From the NCBI GenBank assembly GCA_021604805.1, contig BQJR01000001.1, forward strand, positions 248,001 to 312,000: a stretch of DNA of 64,000 nt, in the 5' to 3' direction. Position numbers and translations under genes: made by a program. Positions 23,804 to 33,245 of this stretch are shown here, one piece after another. The notes below the pieces were generated by a model. The model did no database searches. It was not told where the DNA came from and saw only the letters and a program-made list of their open reading frames with translations. Origin of the DNA: Planctomycetota bacterium. Its GTDB lineage: Bacteria > Planctomycetota > B15-G4. Each line of letters begins with the position of its first letter. Position 1 is the first letter of the stretch.

Positions 23804-24916
23804 TCAGTTCGCTCCGTAGCGCTTGAGGAAGGCCGTCTTCCACGGGCCGAAGCGGCCGCGCTCGATCTCGTGTCGGCAGCTGGCCAGCAGGTCCTCGTAG
23901 AACTGCAGGTTGTGGATGCTGGCCAAGGTCTCGAACAGCGGTTCGCGCGCGTAGTTGAGATGTCGCAAGACCATGCGCGAGTAGTGACGGCAGGTGTAGC
24001 AGCCGCACTTCGAGTCGACGGGTTCGATCGCGTGTGTGTGGATCTTGTCGCCGATGCGCAGCTTGCCCTTGCGCGTGAACAGCGTGCCGCCGCGGGCATA
24101 GCGCGTGGGGATCACGCAGTCGAACATGTCCATGCCGCGTTCGACGGCTTCGAGGATGTCCTCGGGGAGACCGACGCCCATCAGGTAGCGCGGTTTGTCG
24201 TCGGGCAGCAAGGGCGCCGTCCAGCCCGTGACTTCGCACATGAGTTCGTGACCTTCGCCTACGCTCACGCCGCCGATCGCGAAGCCGTCGAAGGGGATCG
24301 CGGTGATCTCGGCGGCCGAGCGTTCACGGTGCTCGCGGTACACGCCGCCCTGCACGATGCCGAAGAGCAGCTGGTGCCCGGCGAGCTTCTGGCTGCGACA
24401 CGCGCGCGCCCAGCGCGTGGTACGCGTGACGCTCGTGTTGACGTACTCCGAGGGCGCGTCGTGCGGGCAGCACTCGTCGAAAGCCATCACGATGTCGGCA
24501 CCGAGGCGTCGCTGGATGTCCATCGAGCCGGCGGGGTCGAGCAGGAAGGGCGGCTTGCCCTTCTCGAGTCGGAAGCGCACGCCCTCGTTGGTGATCTCTT
24601 TGTCAGGCAGCGAGAACACTTGGAAGCCGCCCGAGTCGGTGAGGATCGTGCGGTCCCACGCCATGAAATCGTGCAGGCCACCGGCGCGCTCCACCAGTTC
24701 GGTGCGCCCGTGCAGACTCAGGTGATAGGTGTTGGCGAGCACCACGCGCGAACCGATCTCGGCCAGGTCGCGCGGCAGCACGGCTTTCACTGCGCCTTGC
24801 GTGCCGACGGGCATGAAGGTGGGCGTTTCCACCGTGCCGTGTGTGGTCTGGAAGCGAGTTCGACGCGCCCCCGTGGGATCGGTGCGGATCAACTCGAAGC
24901 GGATTTTCGGGGCCAT
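23804..24916 (-). CDS. tgt: tRNA-guanine transglycosylase (queuine/preQ1 tRNA-ribosyltransferase)
   Basis: Replaces guanine-34 with a queuosine precursor in tRNAs with GUN anticodons, including the tRNA-Asn(GUU) in this window. It has 370 residues. It has Asp94 in ILTDSGGFQVFSL, the nucleophile Asp266 in FDCVIPTRYARGG, and the zinc ligands Cys304, Cys306, Cys309 and His335. The TRYARGG loop differs from the common TRNARNG form, with Tyr and Gly in place of the two Asn residues. It lies 6 bp after the DUF423 gene. Hairpins follow the stop. Confidence 0.97.
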   Translation of the reverse strand: MAPKIRFELIRTDPTGARRTRFQTTHGTVETPTFMPVGTQGAVKAVLPRDLAEIGSRVVLANTYHLSLHGRTELVERAGGLHDFMAWDRTILTDSGGFQVFSLPDKEITNEGVRFRLEKGKPPFLLDPAGSMDIQRRLGADIVMAFDECCPHDAPSEYVNTSVTRTTRWARACRSQKLAGHQLLFGIVQGGVYREHRERSAAEITAIPFDGFAIGGVSVGEGHELMCEVTGWTAPLLPDDKPRYLMGVGLPEDILEAVERGMDMFDCVIPTRYARGGTLFTRKGKLRIGDKIHTHAIEPVDSKCGCYTCRHYSRMVLRHLNYAREPLFETLASIHNLQFYEDLLASCRHEIERGRFGPWKTAFLKRYGAN

Positions 24917-24922
24917 GTCGAG

Positions 24923-25273
24923 TCAGCGTCCGCGCAGGGACCAGGCGAGCAGGAACCAGCCGGCGATCATCAGGGCGCCGCCGATCGGAGTGATCGCTCC
25001 CCACCAGCGAGGCGCGCCGAGCGCCATCCCGTAGAGGGTGCCGCAGAACACGAGGGTTCCCAGGCTGAAGCACCAGCTCGCGCTCGCAGCGCGCTGCGGG
25101 ATCAGCGCGGCGACGGCGAGCAGCGCGAGCGCGTGCACCAGTTGATACTGCGCGGCGGTCTGCCACCAACCGAGCTGCTCGGGGTCGAGACGCTCACGCA
25201 AGCCATGCGCACCGAAGGCGCCCGCCACCACCGCCAGCCCTCCGAGCACGGCGCCGATCATTCCAGGGTTCAT
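24923..25273 (-). CDS. DUF423 small integral membrane protein
   Basis: A 116-residue protein made almost entirely of four hydrophobic helices. The family signature is at the N-terminus (GGLAVVAGAFGAHGLRERL), and the remaining helices alternate with WW and GAPRWWGAITPIGGALMIAGW. The family (E. coli YgdD) is widespread but has no established function. It overlaps the adenosyltransferase by 4 bp (ATGA, 25270-25273) and precedes tgt by 6 bp. This suggests co-expression but not a shared pathway. Confidence 0.9.
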   Translation of the reverse strand: MNPGMIGAVLGGLAVVAGAFGAHGLRERLDPEQLGWWQTAAQYQLVHALALLAVAALIPQRAASASWCFSLGTLVFCGTLYGMALGAPRWWGAITPIGGALMIAGWFLLAWSLRGR

Positions 25274-25848
25274 GAACTCGTACCGCCGCCGGGTTTCCAG
25301 AGGATCTCGTGCTCTCCCGCTGCGCGACGCGCGAGGACGAACAGCAAATCAGAGAGTCGATTCAAGTAGCGCAGGCCTTCGGGGTTCGTGTTGTCTTCGT
25401 CCGCCTCGAGCAGCTGCAGCAGGCAACGCTCCGCGCGCCGACAGACCGTGCGCGCCAAGTGCAGGTTCGCGCTGAGCAACGTGCCGCCGCAGAGCACGAA
25501 GCTCTTGAGCTCGCCGAGCTCCGCGTTGAGTTCGTCGATCCAGGCTTCGAGGGCGGCGGTGTTCGACGCGGCGATGCGCAGGCGCGCGCCGGGCTCTTCT
25601 CGTTCCGGGCGACCGGGTACGCACAGGTCGGCGCCCAGGTCGAAGAGGTCGTGCTGCAGCGCGGTGAGGCGCGCGGCATTGGCGGGGTCGCTCTCGTTCG
25701 CGAGACAGACGCCGAGCACGGCGCCCAGCTCGTCGACAGTGCCGTAGGTCTCGATGCGGGCGTGGTGTTTGGGCACGCGGGTGCCGTCGCCCAGGGAGGT
25801 GAGGCCGGCGTCGCCGCCGCGCGTGTAGATCTTGTCGAGTCGGACCAT
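25270..25848 (-). CDS. PduO-type cob(I)alamin adenosyltransferase
   Basis: Transfers adenosyl from ATP to reduced cobalamin to make coenzyme B12, cytosolic trimer. It has 192 residues. Motifs are YTRGGDAGLTSLGDG at the N-terminus (ATP site), the HHARIETYGTVDELGA segment, and the C-terminal RYLNRLSDLLFVLAR that binds ATP and cobalamin. B12-dependent enzymes are not in this window. It leads the operon adenosyltransferase-DUF423-tgt. The 176 bp upstream (25849-26024) holds nothing I can identify. Confidence 0.95.
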   Translation of the reverse strand: MVRLDKIYTRGGDAGLTSLGDGTRVPKHHARIETYGTVDELGAVLGVCLANESDPANAARLTALQHDLFDLGADLCVPGRPEREEPGARLRIAASNTAALEAWIDELNAELGELKSFVLCGGTLLSANLHLARTVCRRAERCLLQLLEADEDNTNPEGLRYLNRLSDLLFVLARRAAGEHEILWKPGGGTSS

Positions 25849-26024
25849 GGTGTTCCTGCGTGCTCTCGCTGACGTCGCCGATTCGCGCTCGCAGGCTCAG
25901 CACCCTCAACGAGCGCACCGGACAACGAACGCGGGCCGACCAGTCCGTCGCGGGGTGCATGGCCCCACGCCGCTGGACGGCCCGCTCGCGAGTCTACTCT
26001 TCGCGCGACTTCGCGCGATGCGGA

Positions 26025-26429
26025 TCAGGCGATGCGTTCGTACTGTCCGCGGGACAGGCGCTTGAAGCGCGGGTCCTTGGCGAGCGCGTTGCTGACCATC
26101 ATGTTGAAGTTCTTCGAGGTCGTCTTGTAGCCGTTCTTCTTCACGTAGTCGGCGGCTTCGGAAGGCGACACCACGGCGCGCACTTCCATGGCCTGCGCCA
26201 GCGCGTCACCCAGTGAGATCTCGTTCTTGGCGCGGCGACGACCGGTGCTGCCCGGCTTCGGGCCCGGCTTGTTGCCGCTGCGGCGCGGCGCGCTGCCACC
26301 CAGCTCGGCGTCGATCTCATCCAGCTCGGCCAGCAGCGCCTTACGACGTGCCTCGAGCTTCGGGCGGGCCTTCTCGCGGCGCGCGATCTCGGCGTTGAGT
26401 TCTGCGGTGCTGATGTTGTTGAGCTTCAT
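26025..26429 (-). CDS. Small coiled-coil plus winged-helix-like protein (possible DNA-binding regulator)
   Basis: A 134-residue protein. The first ~50 residues are heptad-like and charged (TAELNAEIARREKARPKLEARRKALLAELDE), then comes a basic Gly/Pro/Lys/Arg linker (about 55-75). The C-terminal ~60 residues (LGDALAQAM, SPSEAADYVKKNGY, MMVSNALAKDPRFKRLSRGQY) follow the pattern of HARE-HTH or related winged helices. I cannot name a family. The ATG at 26429 is preferred because upstream in-frame sequence is intergenic. The 482 bp upstream contains a promoter-like pair, direct repeats and a palindrome, which fits a regulated, perhaps self-regulated gene. Confidence 0.78.
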   Translation of the reverse strand: MKLNNISTAELNAEIARREKARPKLEARRKALLAELDEIDAELGGSAPRRSGNKPGPKPGSTGRRRAKNEISLGDALAQAMEVRAVVSPSEAADYVKKNGYKTTSKNFNMMVSNALAKDPRFKRLSRGQYERIA

Positions 26430-26494
26430 GGGGACCTCGGGCAGGTGACGGGATGACCACGCGAACTCCCTCCGAAGGAGCGCGGGCGGGTGCC

Positions 26495-26510
26495 GTGATT
26501 CCGCAATCAC
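26495..26510 (-). promoter_or_regulatory. Palindrome upstream of the winged-helix gene
   Basis: GTGATT and AATCAC arms flank 4 bp, a perfect 16-bp dyad. It lies 66 bp upstream of the start codon and downstream of the candidate promoter, where a repressor could bind. Confidence 0.45.
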
Positions 26511-26528
26511 TGGCGTGCTGTGACAGGG

Positions 26529-26568
26529 CGTCAAGTCAATCAAAGTGAGAGTTGACTCGTCAAGTCAA
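26529..26568. repeat. 11-bp direct repeat pair with TTGACT half-sites
   Basis: CGTCAAGTCAA occurs at 26529-26539 and again at 26558-26568, 29 bp apart. Between them lies TTGACT (26552-26557), which pairs with the second repeat as an inverted repeat (TTGACT, 5 bp, AGTCAA). The stretch is clearly less G+C-rich than its surroundings. Confidence 0.5.
26539..26568 (-). promoter_or_regulatory. Candidate sigma-70 promoter of the winged-helix gene
   Basis: On the minus strand there is -35 TTGACT (26563-26568), an 18-bp spacer and -10 TTTGAT (26539-26544). It overlaps the direct repeats. The predicted leader is about 100 nt and includes the 16-bp palindrome. Confidence 0.4.
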
Positions 26569-26911
26569 GTTGACCCGAATGAGTGCCGACTCAAGAGCCG
26601 AATCGAGAACCCGATGTGAAACGGCCGAGCCGTCTTCCCCAGAACTCTGCGCACGTAGGCTGCGTGAGTGAAGTTCCAGCCTGCGGACGCCGCACAGTGG
26701 GATGAGACGGCGCTCGACTGAGCACCTGGAAGTCGCCCGCTGTCTGAGCCGATCGAGCCCGACGAGACGATCGTCCAGGGTCAGGGCGAGACTTGCTCGA
26801 GCACTCACTCGGAGCGCCCACACAGTGAACACCGAGACTGGAGCCGTGCTCCTCGCGCCGAGAACTCGCCGCGTGGCAGGGAGCTGCCACTCAGCGGGCC
26901 GCGCGAGAAAG
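26569..26911. other. Gene-free stretch between the winged-helix promoter and tRNA-Asn
   Basis: About 340 bp without a convincing gene. Short open frames on both strands lack family resemblance and ribosome sites. I see no hairpin or repeat of note beyond the elements listed to its left. It may hold an unrecognised small RNA, but nothing supports one. Confidence 0.5.
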
Positions 26912-26988
26912 TGGCTCCCCGGGCTGGACTCGAACCAGCGACCCTCTGATTAACAGTCAGATGCTCTAACCAACTGAGCTACCGGGGA
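26912..26988 (-). tRNA. tRNA-Asn (anticodon GUU)
   Basis: On the minus strand the gene starts TCCCCGGTAGCTCAG, has the anticodon arm CTGTTAATCAG with anticodon GUU, the T arm GGTTCGAGTCC and the 3' acceptor CCGGGGA. The 7-bp acceptor stem pairs perfectly. CCA is encoded (26912-26914). Total length is 77 nt including CCA. It stands alone 16 bp downstream of accD on the same strand. Confidence 0.97.
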
Positions 26989-27004
26989 TCCGAAGCGCCG
27001 AAGT

Positions 27005-27859
27005 CTAGGAGCTGCTCTCGGTCGGCGCAAGAGCGGGCTGCGGGATGTAGCGCAGCAATCGAGACAGCGTGGCGCGCAGCTCTGTGCGCGGCACGATCAG
27101 GTCGAGCTGACCCTTCTCGAGCAGGAACTCGGCGCGCTGGAAACCGGCCGGCAGCTTCTTCTTGATGGTGCCCTCGATCACACGCGGACCGGCGAAGCCT
27201 ACCAGCGCTTCGGGTTCGGCGATCACGAAGTCGGCCGCCATCGCCCACGAGGCCGTGACGCCGCCCGTGGTCGGATGCGTGCAGATCGAGATGAAGAAGC
27301 CACCCGCCTCGCGCAACTCCGCGAGCGCCGAGCAGGTCTTGGCCATCTGCATCAGCGAGAGGATGCCCTCGTGCATGCGCGCCCCACCGGACGCCGCCAC
27401 CAGGATCAGCGGCTCGCCGCGCTCCTTGGCCAGCTCGGCGGCGCGCGTGACCTTCTCGCCCACCACCACGCCCATGCTGCCGCCCATGAACTTGAACTCG
27501 AGCACGCCGAAGACCACCGCGCGACCTTCGATGCTGCCCAGGCCGTAGCGCATGGCTTCCTTCAGGCCGGTCTTGGTCGCGGCCTCGGCGAGCTTCTCGG
27601 GGTACGGCTTGCTGTCGACGAAGCCCAGCGCGTCGATCGCCTCCATGCCCGCGTCGAGCTCCTGCCAGGAGGCCGGGTCGAGCGTGTAGGCGATGCGCGT
27701 GTGCGAGGAGATCGGGAAGTGGTGCCCGCACTCGGGACACACCTTGAGCATGTCGTCGAGGTCTTTGCCGAACACGGTGCTGCCGCAGTCGGGGCAGCGC
27801 ACCCACAGGTCACCGGGGATGTCCTTCTTGCGGTGACGACGCCAGGGCAGGGAGGCCAT
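27005..27859 (-). CDS. accD: Acetyl-CoA carboxylase carboxyltransferase subunit beta
   Basis: Beta half of the carboxyltransferase that makes malonyl-CoA for fatty acid synthesis. It has 284 residues. The N-terminal zinc ribbon has Cys22, Cys25, Cys41 and Cys44. The crotonase-fold core shows MGGSMGVVVGEK, ASGGARMHEG, THPTTGGVTAS and GFAGPRVIEGT. It starts 1 bp after the rpe stop, so the two are in one transcript. The alpha subunit is not in the window. Its stop is 16 bp from tRNA-Asn. Confidence 0.97.
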   Translation of the reverse strand: MASLPWRRHRKKDIPGDLWVRCPDCGSTVFGKDLDDMLKVCPECGHHFPISSHTRIAYTLDPASWQELDAGMEAIDALGFVDSKPYPEKLAEAATKTGLKEAMRYGLGSIEGRAVVFGVLEFKFMGGSMGVVVGEKVTRAAELAKERGEPLILVAASGGARMHEGILSLMQMAKTCSALAELREAGGFFISICTHPTTGGVTASWAMAADFVIAEPEALVGFAGPRVIEGTIKKKLPAGFQRAEFLLEKGQLDLIVPRTELRATLSRLLRYIPQPALAPTESSS

Positions 27860-27860
27860 C

Positions 27861-28523
27861 TCAGGATCTCACGGCGAGTTTGGCTTCGGCGGTCTCGCGC
27901 AGGGTGGCGATGGTCGCCGCCCAATCGTCGCTGCCGAAGACGGCGGAGCCGGCCACGAACACGTTGGCGCCGGCTGCTGCTGCGTCGCCCACGGTGGCGG
28001 GCGCGATGCCGCCGTCGATCTCGATGTCGCCCTCGAAGCCCCAGGAGCGCACGGTTTCGATCTTGCTGAGCACTTCGGGCATGAAGCTCTGGCCGCCGAA
28101 GCCCGGGTGCACCGACATGACCAGCAGCATATCGAGCTCGTCGATGAGGTCGCGCACGGGCGCGATGTCGGTCTCGGGGTTCACGGCGAGCCCTGCGCGC
28201 GCGCCGGCCTTGCGGATCACGCCGAGCGCTTCGGGTTCGGTTTCGAGATGACAGGTGAGCACGTGCGCGCCGGCTTTCACGTAGCGTTCGGCGAACTCGA
28301 CCGGGTTGCTGACCATGATGTGCACGTCGAGCGGCTTGGTCGCGACCTTGTGCAGCGCCTTCACGATCGGGGGGCCGAGGGTGAGGTTGGGCACGAAGTG
28401 ACCGTCCATCACATCCACGTGCAACCAATCGGCGCCGGCGCGTTCCACGGCCGCAACATCGCGGGCGAGGTTCACGAAGTCGGCGGACAACAGAGAGGGA
28501 GCGATCTTCACCGGGGGCGTCAT
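27861..28523 (-). CDS. rpe: Ribulose-phosphate 3-epimerase
   Basis: TIM-barrel metal enzyme of the pentose phosphate pathway that interconverts ribulose-5-phosphate and xylulose-5-phosphate. It has 220 residues, normal length. Signatures are IAPSLLSADF, HVDVMDGHFVPNLTLG, DVHIMVSNP, MSVHPGFGGQSF and IEIDGGI, which include the metal-binding His and Asp residues. It is followed after 1 bp by accD and preceded by 159 bp to the pgk end, a gap that holds only a weak hairpin. Confidence 0.97.
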   Translation of the reverse strand: MTPPVKIAPSLLSADFVNLARDVAAVERAGADWLHVDVMDGHFVPNLTLGPPIVKALHKVATKPLDVHIMVSNPVEFAERYVKAGAHVLTCHLETEPEALGVIRKAGARAGLAVNPETDIAPVRDLIDELDMLLVMSVHPGFGGQSFMPEVLSKIETVRSWGFEGDIEIDGGIAPATVGDAAAAGANVFVAGSAVFGSDDWAATIATLRETAEAKLAVRS

Positions 28524-28667
28524 GTGCTCATCCTCTCACTGGACCGGGCTGGATGCCAGCGGGCTCGGGGCGCTTGCGGTGCTCGGCCTGCTCCATCGTG
28601 CGCGGGCAGCCGCCGTGGACTCGCGCTGCCCAGCCCTTGGCTCGGCAGCGGCGCGCCCACGACAGCC

Positions 28668-28682
28668 CACAACAGCTCCGTT

Positions 28683-28694
<12 letters not shown>
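28668..28694 (-). terminator. Weak bulged hairpin at the pgk end
   Basis: CCACAGCT on the minus strand pairs with AGCTGT and TGG across a 7-nt loop and a 2-nt bulge, and it includes the pgk stop codon. It is a modest terminator candidate only. Confidence 0.3.
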
Positions 28695-29860
<1,166 letters not shown>

Positions 29861-29864
<4 letters not shown>

Positions 29865-30865
29865 CCCAGCGCGTGCGACTTGGCCACGAGGTCGACCACG
29901 CGGTTGCTGTAGCCCCACTCGTTGTCGTACCAGCTCACGATCTTGGCGGTGTTGCTGCCCATGACCATGGTGCAGCCGGCGTCGAAGATCGAGCTGTGCG
30001 GGTTGCCGATGATGTCGCTCGAGACGATCGGGTCTTCGGTGTACTCGAGGATGCCCTTGAGCGCGCCGTTGGCGGCCGCCTTCATGGCGCCGTTCACTTC
30101 GTCTGCGGTGACGTCCTTCTCGAGCGTGACGACCAAGTCGACAACCGAGCCGTTGACCACGGGCACGCGCATGGCCATGCCGTCCATCTTGCCGGCCAGA
30201 CTCGGGATGATCTTGCCCACAGCCTTCGCGGCGCCGGTGGTGGTCGGGATGATGTTCTGCGCGGCGGCGCGCGCGCGACGCAGATCCGAGTGGATCATGT
30301 CGGCGATGCGCTGGTCGTTGGTGTACGCGTGCGTGGTCGTCATCAAGCCGTGCTTCACGCCGAAGCTGTCGACGAGCACCTTGGCGACCGGTGCCAGGCA
30401 GTTCGTGGTGCACGACGCGTTGCTGATGATCTTGTGCTCCGCCTTGAGCACGGCGTCGTTCACACCGAGCACGACCATGGCGTCGATCTCATCCTTGGGC
30501 GGCACGGTGAGCAGCACCTTGGGCGCGCCGGCTTCCATGTGCTTTTCGATCTGTGCGCGCGCGCGGAAGATGCCCGTGGACTCGATCACGAAGTCGACGT
30601 TGTTGTCCTTCCACGGGAGCGACGCGGGGTCGCGTTCGGCCGTGACCTTCACCGTGCGGCCCGACACGTTGAGCCCGCCGTCGGTGACCTCGACGCTGCC
30701 GTCGAAGCCCCCCATCACCGTGTCGTACTTGAGCAGGTGCGCCAGCGCCTTCGGGTCCGACAGGTCGTTGATCAACACGACTTCGAAATCGTCGCGCGCT
30801 TCCATGATCCGGAACACGGTGCGTCCGATGCGGCCGAAGCCGTTGATACCGATCCTGATGGCCAT
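29861..30865 (-). CDS. gap: Type I glyceraldehyde-3-phosphate dehydrogenase
   Basis: NAD-dependent glycolytic enzyme, 334 residues. The Rossmann start is [15 protein letters not shown], the catalytic Cys152 lies in [12 protein letters not shown], and the His partner is in [11 protein letters not shown]. The C-terminal [16 protein letters not shown] is also typical. The ATG at 30865 is supported by AGGAGAT about 8 bp upstream, and the open frame upstream of it is not homologous. Asp34 in the segment LINDLSD suggests NAD rather than NADP. It is divergent from tilS across 111 bp. Confidence 0.98.
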
Positions 30866-30976
30866 GGAAGAGATCTCCTGCGAAGCTCCCGGCTGGGTTC
30901 CCGGAGAGCTGAGTTGAAGGGTGACGGCGAAAAGGTCGGCGATTGTAGCGACACGAGGGGGGCCGCCGCCACGCGT

Positions 30977-32026
30977 GTGCGCCGCGTTGTTGCCGCGTTT
31001 TGCCCCGCCGACGCGCGACTCGGCCTCGCGGTTTCCGGCGGACGGGATTCGATGGGCCTCGCGGCCGCGGTCCAGGAGGCCGGCCTGGCGCCGCGCTGCG
31101 AGCTGCTGCATGTGCACCACGGCAGCGGCGTCTTCGCCGATCAGGCCGCGGACTTGGTCGGCGACTACGCACAGCGGCTGAGTTGGGACTACGCGGTGGC
31201 ACGCTTGCCTCGAGACTCACCGGGCAGTGCGCGATCCGAGACCCGCTGGCGGGCAGCACGCATGGCGGCCCTGACCGAACTCGCGGAGCAGCGCGGCCTG
31301 AGTTGGGTGCTGCTCGCCCACCACGCCGCCGATCTCCGCGAGAGCGTGGCGCTGCACCTGATGCGCGGGCATCGCGGTCTGCGTGCGCTCGCTGGTCCAG
31401 CTTGCGTGCGGCCGCTCAACGCGCGCGTGATGTTGCTGCGCCCCTTCCTCGCGGAGTCGCCCGCGCTCGAGCCGCAACGACTCGCCGAGGCCGCGGCTTG
31501 CGCCGGCTCCCCGCATCTCGAGGATCCCAGCAACGCCTCGCTGAGCATCCCGCGCAACGCCGTCCGCGCGTGGTTGGCGAGTTCCTCGGGGGCCCCCTTC
31601 GAGGGGCGACTCGCCGCGTTGTCCGCGCGCGCCCGCTCGGGTTTGGGGCGTCTGCGCGAGCATTTGGTCGAGGCGCTTCACGACGGCCTTCAGCCTTGCG
31701 GCAAGGGGTGTCGGGTTGCGCGCACGGCGTTGCGCGCACCGCCAAGCCATGCGCCGATGAGCTGGCTGGCGGAGTTGTTGCGGCTGCTTGGCGCCGCGCT
31801 CGAGGAAGCCCATCAGCCGCACCTGTCACGCGGCGTGCTTCAACGCCTCTTGCGTGAGGTCGACGACGAGCGCGACCAGAGCGGCAGTCTGCCGGCCACG
31901 CCGCATCCGCTTCCCTACTTGCTGCGTCGCGACGGCTTGCACTTCCCGCACCACGCACTGATCACGGCTGAGCCGGCGGCGCGCGTGCTCAGCGCGTTGG
32001 GAGGCCTGCCGTGGGAGTCGCGTTAG
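30977..32026 (+). CDS. tilS: tRNA(Ile)-lysidine synthase, short form
   Basis: Converts the wobble cytidine of tRNA-Ile(CAU) to lysidine so that it reads AUA. From GTG 30977 the protein has 349 residues. The PP-loop SGGRDS is at 20-25. Further TilS marks are [45 protein letters not shown] and [19 protein letters not shown]. The C-terminal substrate-binding domains of long TilS are largely missing. The start is uncertain: TTG at 30914 is in frame but further from the conserved region. Its TAG overlaps the TAA of the convergent beta-propeller gene by 2 bp. Confidence 0.88.
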   Translation: MRRVVAAFCPADARLGLAVSGGRDSMGLAAAVQEAGLAPRCELLHVHHGSGVFADQAADLVGDYAQRLSWDYAVARLPRDSPGSARSETRWRAARMAALTELAEQRGLSWVLLAHHAADLRESVALHLMRGHRGLRALAGPACVRPLNARVMLLRPFLAESPALEPQRLAEAAACAGSPHLEDPSNASLSIPRNAVRAWLASSSGAPFEGRLAALSARARSGLGRLREHLVEALHDGLQPCGKGCRVARTALRAPPSHAPMSWLAELLRLLGAALEEAHQPHLSRGVLQRLLREVDDERDQSGSLPATPHPLPYLLRRDGLHFPHHALITAEPAARVLSALGGLPWESR

Positions 32027-33123
32027 TTGAGCGCGCCCGAGGAGTTCGTGCTGCTCGCGAGCTTGGCGTGCGCGGCGGAGTAGGCGCGCACGCGGTCGTT
32101 GTGCCAGGCGATGAGCAGGTCCCCGATCAGGAGCTCCGGCATGTGCGTCGGCAGCGTGAGCTGCATGCCGTCGCGGGTGCGCGCCCACGAGCTGCGATCC
32201 TTGCCGGTGCGTAGCAGCGTGCTGCTGCTGTTCGACGCGCGCGGAAGCGCCGGGTCGCTGAGTTCCCAGAGCAACTTGCCCGTGTCGGCGCGGCAGGCGT
32301 GCAGCCCCCACCCGCCGCCGGCCACGATCACCTCGCCGGCGCGCGAGGCAGCAGCGCCGGGCATGCCAGGCAGTGCGTGACGCCACAGGATGCGTCCTGA
32401 GTTGGCAGCCAGCGCAACGAGTTGGCCGTCACGCAAGGCGGCGTGCAACGTGCCGTCCACCCCGAGCTGCATGGCTCCGGCGGGCTCGGCGCCGAGCGAG
32501 CGCTCCCACGCGGTGGACGTGGGGACCCCGCTCGATGCCGGAAGCGCGAGCACTCGACCTGCACCATCCGTGACCAGCACGAGCGGGCGATCAGGCGTGG
32601 GGACGAACACCAGGTTCTCACCGAGCCCCTCCACGCCGCGGTACATCCAGAGCTGCGCTCCGCCACGCGAGAAGGTGTGCAGCGCGCCGGCGAGTGTGAG
32701 CACGAAGAGTTTGTCGCCGTGGAGCACGGCGGGCGCGGCGGCGGGCGAAGGCAAGCGGCGCGTGTCGAGCACGCCGCCGGTGGCCACGTCGACGGCCACG
32801 CACTTCAGGCCGGCGGTGAGCACGGTGCTGCCGTTGTGTTCACGCGGGCGCACGCTCAAGGGCGCGCCCATCTGTTGCGACCACAGCGCTTGGCCGTTGG
32901 CCACGTCGATGGCTGTGACGCTGCCGGCCGAGTCTTCGATGAGCAGCGCGCTCGTGAGCGGATGCAAGCGCCACGGGGCGGGGCCGGGGGCAGCCACGCT
33001 CCAGACCTCGGGGAGCTCGGCCGGCGCCGCGAGGGCGGGCGTGGCGCGAGTCAGCGGGCTGAGCAGCAGCACCACCAGAACGGGCGTGAACAGACGCAGG
33101 ACCGGCAAGACGGTTCGAATCAT
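32023..33123 (-). CDS. Exported PQQ-type beta-propeller protein (BamB-like)
   Basis: A 366-residue protein with an N-terminal signal peptide (hydrophobic residues about 7-28, then ATPALAAPA). The rest has repeated PQQ/outer-membrane-lipoprotein motifs such as VTAIDVANGQALWSQQM, VAVDVATGGVLDTRRL, LVALAANSGRILWRHAL and LHACRADTGKLLWEL, which indicates a beta-propeller. No lipobox or quinone-binding residues are evident. It could be a BamB-like assembly factor or an extracytoplasmic binding protein. It is convergent with tilS, the stop codons overlapping, and divergent from yggS across 122 bp. Confidence 0.82.
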   Translation of the reverse strand: MIRTVLPVLRLFTPVLVVLLLSPLTRATPALAAPAELPEVWSVAAPGPAPWRLHPLTSALLIEDSAGSVTAIDVANGQALWSQQMGAPLSVRPREHNGSTVLTAGLKCVAVDVATGGVLDTRRLPSPAAAPAVLHGDKLFVLTLAGALHTFSRGGAQLWMYRGVEGLGENLVFVPTPDRPLVLVTDGAGRVLALPASSGVPTSTAWERSLGAEPAGAMQLGVDGTLHAALRDGQLVALAANSGRILWRHALPGMPGAAASRAGEVIVAGGGWGLHACRADTGKLLWELSDPALPRASNSSSTLLRTGKDRSSWARTRDGMQLTLPTHMPELLIGDLLIAWHNDRVRAYSAAHAKLASSTNSSGALN

Positions 33124-33216
33124 GCCGCCGACGGTAGCGGAGCTTTGCGCGATGCGAAAGTCCGGGCTGGACCTGCCGCGCCGAACGGTCGATGAAAGCA
33201 GGATCACTTCGGGCGC

Positions 33217-33222
33217 TACACT
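33217..33222 (+). promoter_or_regulatory. Candidate -10 element for the YggS gene
   Basis: TACACT in the context GCTACACTGC, 23 bp upstream of the ATG and upstream of a CGGAG ribosome site. No clear -35 is seen. Confidence 0.3.
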
Positions 33223-33245
33223 GCCCGACTCGTTTCGGAGCCCTC

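Noticed and set aside
26560..26890. Two overlapping minus-strand open frames of 90 and 99 codons
   Set aside because: No ribosome site, no family resemblance, Arg/Ser-rich shadow composition, and they lie in a regulatory-looking gap.
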